From an uncultured Acetatifactor sp. (GTDB lineage Bacteria; Bacillota; Clostridia; Lachnospirales; Lachnospiraceae): a DNA stretch of 20,134 nt. Position 1 is the first letter of the stretch. Each line of letters begins with the position of its first letter. A program made the position numbers and the translations under genes. The stretch lies in NCBI GenBank assembly GCA_910586835.1, contig CAJUJU010000066.1, positions 1 to 20,134 of the forward strand. The letters run 5' to 3'. Positions 14,896-20,134 of the stretch are shown here, piece after piece. Under the pieces are notes generated by a model. It had not been told where the DNA came from. It was given only the letters and a program-made list of their open reading frames with translations, and searched no databases.

Positions 14896-15582
14896 ATGAT
14901 ATTTGACATCAGGCAGACGAAAACAGGCTTTGACATGGAATGGCAGGCGCGTGTGGGAGATCAGGATATGGTGTTTATCCGGGCACCTTTTTCCAGGGAT
15001 TGCTTTCTGGCGGAAATTCAGGCAAAGGATTATTCCCAGCGTCTGGTGTTTGATCCATCCGACCTTTCCTTTGGCAATAAGCTGAAGGATAGGCTTTCTT
15101 TCCGGCTGTATGAAGATGAGAAATATATCGGTCATCTGGTGGGAAATACCAGAAAGGAGAGAAAGGGGCTTTTTGCCGCCTATCCTTACTATGAATATCA
15201 ATACAGGGAGGCATTGCTGTCCGGCTACGAGGTGGGATTTGGAAGAAAGGGACTTTACCTGTGTGTCTATGAGGGCCAGGAGCAGATCGCCGTTGTGGAA
15301 AAGAAGCTGTCGGTAACGGATTTCAAGGACGAGTATATTTGCTATCTGCTGGAGTCAAGACAATATCGAAAGGTAATTCCCTTTGTGATCTATTATGACA
15401 CGATTCAATACGGCGATGTGATGGAGCGCGCCGTTCACTCCAAAAAGAAGGATGCTCTGAACACCATACAAAAAGACCTGATTGCAAAGTTTGACAGAAG
15501 CTTTATTCCGCGGGTGCTGGAGCAGGATGGCATCCGGCCCGGAAGCCTGAAGGAAGAGCATAAGGGGTGTAACAATGAATAA
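14896..15582 (+). CDS. Unknown protein, possibly LURP-one/tubby C-terminal-like
   Basis: A 228-residue protein with no signal peptide, TM segment or catalytic motif. It is rich in beta strands and aromatic residues. The rhythm, with short strands, central FRLYEDEKYIGHL, GLYLCVYEG and VEKKLSVTDFKDEYICYLLE and a late PFVIYYD strand, resembles the LURP-one/tubby-like barrel, which often binds phosphoinositides or membranes. I hold this only as a possibility. The ATG at 14896 has GGGAG 5 bp upstream. A TTG at 14860 and an ATG at 14884 are in frame, and would add 12 and 4 residues; the TTG has GGGAGAG upstream and cannot be excluded. It overlaps the next gene by 8 bp (ATGAATAA), so it is translated with the FHA protein and probably works in the same complex. 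Confidence 0.7.
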   Translation: MIFDIRQTKTGFDMEWQARVGDQDMVFIRAPFSRDCFLAEIQAKDYSQRLVFDPSDLSFGNKLKDRLSFRLYEDEKYIGHLVGNTRKERKGLFAAYPYYEYQYREALLSGYEVGFGRKGLYLCVYEGQEQIAVVEKKLSVTDFKDEYICYLLESRQYRKVIPFVIYYDTIQYGDVMERAVHSKKKDALNTIQKDLIAKFDRSFIPRVLEQDGIRPGSLKEEHKGCNNE

Positions 15583-16693
15583 GATCAGACTTGTAAAAAA
15601 GGCGGGGACAGTGCAGCTGATTGTAAAAAGCCAGAAGGGGCAGCAGCTGGATGAGAGAGAGGATTACAAGATCAACAAGGAGGGGGTACCGGGACTTCTG
15701 TACTTTACTGTCAGACAGAAAAGAAGCTCCTTTTTGCTGCACTACAATCTGACAGGGTTTCTCTCCCTGAGAGAATACCTGAAAAATCCTCTGTGCCGGG
15801 AAACCTTTTTCCGGATGCTTCAACACATTTTTGATGTGCTGAAGGCGGTGCAGAAGATGAGTTTTCGGCAGCAGAAACTGTTTCTGGACTTTGATTATGT
15901 CATGGTAAATCCGGCTACGCAGAAGCTGCACTTTGTCTACCTGCCCATCCAGGGTTTTGAGTGGGGAACCACACTGAGGGATTTTCTATTGAATGTGATC
16001 CAGGTGGGAACCTTTGCTGCAGACGAGGAACGAGGGTATGTGAAAAAATATATTTCCATCTTAAACAGCGGAATTAATTTTTCCGTTTTTGAGCTGGAAC
16101 AGTATATCAGCTCATTGAAACAGGAAGACAGACAGGAGGAGCAGAAGGTAAAATGTCCCAGATGTTACACAGAGACCAGTTCCTGGGCCAGCTTCTGCCC
16201 TGCCTGCGGAGCAGTTTTGTCGGGGAGAAAAGGGGAAAAGGAAAGCAAGCTGTACAGTCCTTTGGAGGAAAAGAGCAGACAGCGGGACGGCGGGGGAGGC
16301 GGAGTTACGCAGAATTTTACTACCGTTCTGGGAGCGGAGGAGATTTCGGGGAGCGGAACCTCCGTCCTGAACCAGAGGCTCCGGAAAAATGAGATTTATC
16401 CATACCTGCTCCGGAAGAAAAACAGGGAAAAAATTCAGATCAACAGGGCGGCTTTCCGAATCGGTACAGAGAGGGCAGGATGCGACTACACTGTGGAAGA
16501 CAATTCGGCTGTCAGCAGGAGTCATGCGGACATCCTTGCAAAAGACGGGAAGTATTATGTGATGGATCTGAATTCCACCAATCGCACCTATCTGGACGGC
16601 AATGAGATCGAACCGGGGCAGGAGACGGAAATCGTTTCGGGGTCGCAGCTCTGTCTGGGAGATGAGGAATTTATTTTTTATGTTCAGGCATAA
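15575..16693 (+). CDS. Pseudokinase-like (DUF6382-type) - zinc ribbon - FHA protein
   Basis: A 372-residue soluble scaffold. Residues about 1-180 match the pattern I know as DUF6382, with FLSLREYL near 62-69, FLDFDYVMVNP near 103-113 and VYLPI at 121-125. Its layout recalls the pseudokinase-like cytosolic domain of EssB/YukC. A zinc ribbon follows (C194, C197, C208, C211). A Gly-rich linker then carries TTVLG (249-253) and GTSVL (261-265). A C-terminal FHA domain (about 293-372) keeps R295, SRSH at 314-317 and NSTNRTYLDG at 333-342, all expected for phosphothreonine binding. There is no TM helix. The paired threonine motifs just before an FHA domain resemble GarA/OdhI, where a phosphorylated N-terminal threonine docks into the protein's own FHA domain. 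With the kinase and phosphatase next door, this is the likely phospho-reader of the system. Confidence 0.85.
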   Translation: MNKIRLVKKAGTVQLIVKSQKGQQLDEREDYKINKEGVPGLLYFTVRQKRSSFLLHYNLTGFLSLREYLKNPLCRETFFRMLQHIFDVLKAVQKMSFRQQKLFLDFDYVMVNPATQKLHFVYLPIQGFEWGTTLRDFLLNVIQVGTFAADEERGYVKKYISILNSGINFSVFELEQYISSLKQEDRQEEQKVKCPRCYTETSSWASFCPACGAVLSGRKGEKESKLYSPLEEKSRQRDGGGGGVTQNFTTVLGAEEISGSGTSVLNQRLRKNEIYPYLLRKKNREKIQINRAAFRIGTERAGCDYTVEDNSAVSRSHADILAKDGKYYVMDLNSTNRTYLDGNEIEPGQETEIVSGSQLCLGDEEFIFYVQA

Positions 16694-16711
16694 GCGCAAG
16701 GAGGAGCAGTT

Positions 16712-17485
16712 TTGAGATTTCAGGTGGCATATCACACGGATATCGGCAGGGAAAAAAGTACGAATCAGGACAGCCTTGGAGTGCTGGAGGCCAATACCGA
16801 TGAGGGGCGGTTGCTGCTGGCGGTTCTCTGCGACGGAATGGGGGGACTGGATAAGGGTGAGGTGGCAAGCGCAGCGCTGATCCGTGCCTTTGAAGCCTGG
16901 TTTCAGGAGGAATTGCCCGGGTTGATCCGGAAGGAGGATCCGCTGTATGAGGTTCGGTTCAGCTGGGAGCGGATGATTAAGGTACAGAATCAGAGTATAG
17001 GAGATTATGGCAGGAGCCGTCGGATTCAGCTGGGTTCCACACTTACCGCCATGCTGTTTCTGGAAGACGGAAGCTATCTCATCGGCCATGTAGGGGACTC
17101 CAGGGCGTACCTGATCCGGCAGGAAGTCCTGGAGATACTGACATCGGATCAAACAGTGGTAGCCAATGAGGTTCGGCTGGGGAAACTCACGCCGGAGCAG
17201 GCAGCTTCCGATCCGCGCAAGAATGTGCTTTTACAGTGTATCGGCGCATCCGGTTTTGTGGAGCCTGAGTTTCGGGAGGGAAAGGCTGTTCCGGGAGAAT
17301 GCTATCTGTTGTGTTCGGACGGGTTCCGGCATGAACTGAGCGAGGAAGAGCTTCTGACGGCGCTTACCCCGGAAAAAAGCCCGGATGAGGAGACCATGAG
17401 GCGAAATTTGGAAAAGCTTACTTGGCGGAATCTGGAAAGAGGGGAGCGGGACAACATTTCGGCGCTCCTTCTGAAAATACTGTAG
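16712..17485 (+). CDS. PP2C-family Ser/Thr protein phosphatase
   Basis: A soluble metal-dependent phosphatase of 257 residues, normal for bacterial PP2C (PrpC/Stp). Metal-site motifs: D20 in STNQDS, DGMGG at 41-45, GDSRAYL from 128, SDG at 202-204 and RDN at 246-248, so all catalytic aspartates are present. The start is a TTG (16712) with AAGGAGGAG (16698-16706) upstream; MRFQVAYHTDIGREKSTNQD is the usual family N-terminus, and no better ATG exists upstream. It begins 18 bp after the FHA gene and ends 10 bp before the kinase gene. It should remove the phosphates placed by that kinase on threonines of the FHA protein, the repeat protein or EssC. Confidence 0.94.
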   Translation: MRFQVAYHTDIGREKSTNQDSLGVLEANTDEGRLLLAVLCDGMGGLDKGEVASAALIRAFEAWFQEELPGLIRKEDPLYEVRFSWERMIKVQNQSIGDYGRSRRIQLGSTLTAMLFLEDGSYLIGHVGDSRAYLIRQEVLEILTSDQTVVANEVRLGKLTPEQAASDPRKNVLLQCIGASGFVEPEFREGKAVPGECYLLCSDGFRHELSEEELLTALTPEKSPDEETMRRNLEKLTWRNLERGERDNISALLLKIL

Positions 17486-17495
17486 AGGAGCAGAA

Positions 17496-19187
17496 ATGGC
17501 GGCAGCAGGACAGGTTATTGAGGGTAAATACGAAATACTGAAGCTGGTGGGGCAGGGCGGAATGTCCAAAGTCTATCTGGCTATGGACAGAAGGCTGAAC
17601 AAGCAATGGGCAGTAAAAGAGATCCGAAAAAATGTCAGAGACAGCAACAATGAGTTGGTTGTTCACAGCGCTGTTGCGGAGGCAAACCTGATCAAGGCTC
17701 TGGATCATTCCGCCATCGTGAGGATCGTAGACATTATTGATACGGATCGGGACATATTTATCGTTGAGGATTACATAGAAGGGGAAACGCTGAGCAGTAT
17801 TCTGGAAAAGCATGGAGCGCAGTCTCAGGAGCGGGTGATTGACTGGGCGGTACAGCTCTGCGAGGCGCTGGAATATCTGCACACCAGAACGCCGCCTGTC
17901 ATCTACAGGGATATGAAGCCCGCAAATGTGATGCTTAAGCCGGACGGGAATATTAAGGTTATCGACTTCGGGATTGCGCGGGAATACAAAAAGCACAATG
18001 TGGAGGATACGGTCAGTCTGGGAACCAGAGGCTATGCCGCGCCGGAACAGTTCGGCGGAATCGGGCAGACAGACGCCAGAACGGACGTGTATGGACTGGG
18101 AGTCACGCTGTATCATCTGGTGACGGGGCAGAATCCGTCGGAGCCGCCGTATGAGCTGAAGCCTATCCGGGAATGGAATCCGCAGCTGTCTTCCGGGCTG
18201 GAGACCATCATTCAAAAATGTACCATGCTGAATCCGGAGGATCGGTATCAGTCCTGCGCGGAGCTTTTGTACGCACTGCGGCATTATGACCTTGTCAGCG
18301 CGGAGCATCGTGCGGCACTGAAGCGGAAGCGGAATCTGTTTCTGACTGTGGTGGGAGTGGCTGCGGCGGGATATCTGACAGGCGGCATTGGCTTATCCAT
18401 GCGAAATCAGGCAAACAGGGAGGACTATCAGCAGAACATCAGCCGGGCGGTCAACGCCTCCAATGTGGAGGACAGGATCCGCTATTACGCCGCTGCCGTG
18501 GATATCAGGCCGCTGGAGAACGAGGCCTATCTGGGTATGATCGAAGCCTTCAAGGAGGACGCGGCATTTACCGTCTCCGAGGAGGAAGAACTCCGAAAGA
18601 AGGTGGATGTCTATCGGGAACAGATGATACAGGGCGGCAAATATGCGGATCTGGCCTATGAGATTGGCAGGCTGTACTGGCATTATTATGATTATGGGAG
18701 AGGAGGCGGGACGGACGCCGACCAGAACCAGATCACCAGGATGAAGTGCGCGGTTCCCTGGTTTGCCGATGCGGTGACTTACGGCAGTGAGGAGGCGGAA
18801 TACTATAACCGCGCCAGGATCTATCGGGATATCGGTCAGTTCAACAAAGATATCACCCTGAATATTGTGGAGGCTTCGGATAAGGGAATGTATGCCCCGT
18901 ACTGGGAAAATATCCGTGAACTGGTGGAACTGACCGCAGGCAGGGAGGAGGAAAACGAGATGACCCGGCTGGAGGTTTACCGGCTGGCTCTCTATTCCAT
19001 AGAGCAATATGCGAGAAAATTCAGGTCGGAGGGTGTCTCCCAGGAGGAACAGGCGGAGGTTTATGAGACGGTGAAGGGTGCGGTGGAGGAGATGGATACG
19101 ACTTCGGACACCACGGAATACATCAAAAGCAGCATCAGCGCCAGATTTCAGGCGGCGGAAAACGCCATTGTAAATGCCTTCCGGTGA
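17496..19187 (+). CDS. Transmembrane Ser/Thr protein kinase with helical outer domain
   Basis: A 563-residue Hanks-type kinase. The cytosolic domain (about 12-265) has the glycine loop GQGGMSKVY at 19-27, K41, E63, catalytic YRDMKPAN at 137-144 (R138, D139), DFG at 157-159 and APE at 182-184, so it should be active. A basic stop-transfer (KRKR 276-279) precedes one TM helix (about 281-301). The outer domain (302-563) is alpha-helical with TPR-like spacing (for example RYYAAAVDIRPLENEAYLGM), not PASTA repeats as in PrkC/PknB. It is therefore unlikely to sense muropeptides in the PASTA way, and may instead bind a protein, perhaps the SLH lipoprotein or a secretion component. GAGGAG overlapping the phosphatase stop serves as its ribosome binding site, so the two opposing enzymes are made together. 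Confidence 0.94.
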   Translation: MAAAGQVIEGKYEILKLVGQGGMSKVYLAMDRRLNKQWAVKEIRKNVRDSNNELVVHSAVAEANLIKALDHSAIVRIVDIIDTDRDIFIVEDYIEGETLSSILEKHGAQSQERVIDWAVQLCEALEYLHTRTPPVIYRDMKPANVMLKPDGNIKVIDFGIAREYKKHNVEDTVSLGTRGYAAPEQFGGIGQTDARTDVYGLGVTLYHLVTGQNPSEPPYELKPIREWNPQLSSGLETIIQKCTMLNPEDRYQSCAELLYALRHYDLVSAEHRAALKRKRNLFLTVVGVAAAGYLTGGIGLSMRNQANREDYQQNISRAVNASNVEDRIRYYAAAVDIRPLENEAYLGMIEAFKEDAAFTVSEEEELRKKVDVYREQMIQGGKYADLAYEIGRLYWHYYDYGRGGGTDADQNQITRMKCAVPWFADAVTYGSEEAEYYNRARIYRDIGQFNKDITLNIVEASDKGMYAPYWENIRELVELTAGREEENEMTRLEVYRLALYSIEQYARKFRSEGVSQEEQAEVYETVKGAVEEMDTTSDTTEYIKSSISARFQAAENAIVNAFR

Positions 19188-19265
19188 AGATAACTGCAGT
19201 TAGCCGCCAGGAGCCGGATACCGCAGGGGCGGAAGGAAGACCGGGAAGGGGGAACAGAAATCAAA

Positions 19266-19901
19266 ATGAGTGCAGATAACTGGCTGACCGTGGCCATAGC
19301 GGGCTTTTCCACGGCCGGAATAGCCACAATAACCTCCGTGGTACTTTTCTTTGTGCTGCATATCCGTGCGGTACAGGGGGAGCTTTCGGGCAGGACAGAG
19401 GCCCGGGAAATGAAGGCCATGAGGGAAAACAATGATCGTCTGGCGGAGCGGAAAAACCGCTATGAACCGGAGTATGCAGATGCCCGTTGGGGAGCGGAGG
19501 AGACGGAAGGGATCCAGGAACAGGAGGTTTCCCGGCAAGGAGAAGAAACTTCCCTGCTGCACGGCGGAGGGGGACAGAAAACAGAGGGAACCAGACTGCC
19601 GGGCGGAAACGGGGGAAGGAAAACAGAGGGAACCAGACTGCCGGGTGGAAACAGGGGACGGAGAACAGAGGGAACCAGGCTGCCAGGCGGAAACCAGGGA
19701 CGAAGAACAGAGGGAACCAGTCTGCTGGGCGGAAACGGGGGAAGGGGAACAAACGGAACCAATCTGCTGGGGGAGAATAAGGGAAGGGAAACAAATGGAA
19801 CGGAGATTTTAGGACAAAGCATAAAACAGGAATGGCCGGAATTTACGATAACACGAAGAATCATAGAAATTCACACGGAGGAACAGATCAGGGGTTCCTG
19901 A
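19266..19901 (+). CDS. Membrane-anchored protein with 14-residue threonine repeats
   Basis: A 211-residue protein I do not recognise. One TM helix (about 7-33) is followed by a charged helical stretch (about 38-75) and then repeats with consensus TEGTRLPGGNGGRK. These run from residue 106 to 183 as five full units plus a partial one, with a degenerate copy at 92-105 (GEETSLLHGG). Later units drift to TEGTSLLGG, TNGTNLLGE and TNGTEILG. The C-terminal 28 residues are unique (WPEFTITRRII). The basic residues sit on the TM-distal side (HIRAVQG), suggesting a cytosolic tail. The core GT-x-L-x-G resembles TTVLG in the FHA protein of the same operon, so the threonines are candidate kinase targets and FHA docking sites. 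The ATG has AAGGGGG 13 bp upstream, a rather long spacing. It is the last gene of the operon, 78 bp after the kinase. Confidence 0.8.
   Translation: MSADNWLTVAIAGFSTAGIATITSVVLFFVLHIRAVQGELSGRTEAREMKAMRENNDRLAERKNRYEPEYADARWGAEETEGIQEQEVSRQGEETSLLHGGGGQKTEGTRLPGGNGGRKTEGTRLPGGNRGRRTEGTRLPGGNQGRRTEGTSLLGGNGGRGTNGTNLLGENKGRETNGTEILGQSIKQEWPEFTITRRIIEIHTEEQIRGS
19581..19814 (+). repeat. 42-bp tandem repeat, about 5.5 copies (in-frame)
   Basis: The period is exactly 42 bp (14 codons). The first three units are nearly identical (acagagggaaccagactgcc and following), and the last two and a half are more diverged. Copy number should vary between strains by slippage, changing the number of threonine motifs while keeping the frame. 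The upstream sequence 19539-19580 is an older, degenerate copy. Confidence 0.93.
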
Positions 19902-19922
19902 ATATTTTTCTGTCGTCAGAGT

Positions 19923-19985
19923 GTGTTTGAAAATTGTTTTCTGGCAGCTGTGGGTCACAGTTTACAGAAATGAATTTCCAAACAC
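19923..19985. repeat. 63-nt imperfect inverted repeat (small dispersed element or terminator)
   Basis: The arms 19923-19952 and 19956-19985 are complementary at 24 of 30 positions around a 3-nt loop (GGT). The ends GTGTTTG/CAAACAC and the centre CTGTG/CACAG match perfectly. It begins 22 bp after the last stop of the operon. The long, mismatched symmetrical shape without a T-run suggests a MITE- or REP-like element that may also end or stabilise the transcript. Confidence 0.65.
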
Positions 19986-20134
19986 GTTCCGGGGAGGCAG
20001 AATCAACGGCTGGGAAAACAGGTGTTCAGCCGACAAAAGGTGCGTGGCACAGCGCACGGATGGGATAAAGGATGAAGGATTGATTTTGTCAAGATTAGTT
20101 GACACATTTTCCTCAAGGATTTTGCATCCTATGC
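19986..20134. other. Gene-free right edge with short inverted repeats
   Basis: No gene is seen here. TGTCAA (20087-20092) and TTGACA (20099-20104) face each other across 6 bp, and AGGAT/ATCCT (20116-20120 with 20126-20130) is a second small inverted repeat. TTGACA could also be a -35 for a gene beyond the window; the hexamer 17 bp downstream is TGCATC-like, a poor -10. A GTGCG/CGCAC stem lies at 20040-20057. The edge could be the start of another mobile or regulatory element, which cannot be decided here. Confidence 0.3.

Noticed and set aside
19581..19814. CRISPR-like array
   Set aside because: The repeats are contiguous, 42 bp each, in frame and without unique spacers; this is a coding tandem repeat.
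6117..19985. Genomic island integrated at the tRNA-Gly gene
   Set aside because: No integrase or recombinase gene is present and I saw no second copy of the tRNA 3' end within the window. Base composition does not shift obviously at the tRNA.

Overview
The window looks like a chromosomal segment of a Gram-positive clostridium, most probably a Lachnospiraceae-type Firmicute. The evidence is strong AGGAGG-type ribosome binding sites, GTG and TTG starts beside ATG, a sigma-A promoter, Cof-type HAD and MacB-like ABC genes, a type VII secretion ATPase of EssC/YukB type with a YukD partner, and small structured dispersed repeats. The species cannot be fixed by reading alone.

Left part (1-5945): two copies of an 85-bp structured repeat (1-201) lie before a Cof-type HAD phosphatase (239-1030). 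A clear sigma-A promoter (1081-1109) then drives two adjacent ATPase-permease fusion ABC transporters (1151-3469 and 3471-5945) that probably work as a pair. Strong hairpins follow at 5951-6036. A tRNA-Gly(CCC) gene sits at 6117-6187. A small XRE-family regulator (6318-6662) is on the minus strand, divergent from the next operon.

Right part (6854-19901): ten co-directional, tightly spaced or overlapping genes form one apparent operon of about 13 kb. In order they are: an EssC-type FHA/FtsK ATPase; a YukD ubiquitin-like protein; two WXG100 proteins; a strong hairpin; a large surface lipoprotein with SLH-like and Ig-like (BIG2) domains; a possible LURP/tubby-like protein; a pseudokinase-like/zinc-ribbon/FHA protein; a PP2C phosphatase (TTG start); a transmembrane Ser/Thr kinase whose outer domain is helical rather than PASTA; and a membrane-anchored protein with a 14-residue threonine repeat array.

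How it may work: EssC, YukD and the WXG100 pair are the recognisable core of a type VIIb-like secretion system. No gene recognisable as EsaA/YueB, EssA or a membrane-spanning EssB/YukC is present. The kinase, phosphatase and FHA proteins make a complete reversible threonine-phosphorylation module, analogous in composition to PpkA/PppA/Fha of type VI secretion. The last gene carries about seven repeats with a [EN]GTxLxG-like core, and a similar TTVLG / GTSVL pair sits just before the FHA domain of the FHA protein. My main hypothesis is that these threonines are kinase targets read by the FHA domains, so that assembly or activity of the secretion machine is set by phospho-docking. No toxin or LXG effector is visible in the window.

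The right edge (19902-20134) has no gene. It holds a 63-nt imperfect inverted repeat typical of a small dispersed element, and short inverted repeats at the very end.
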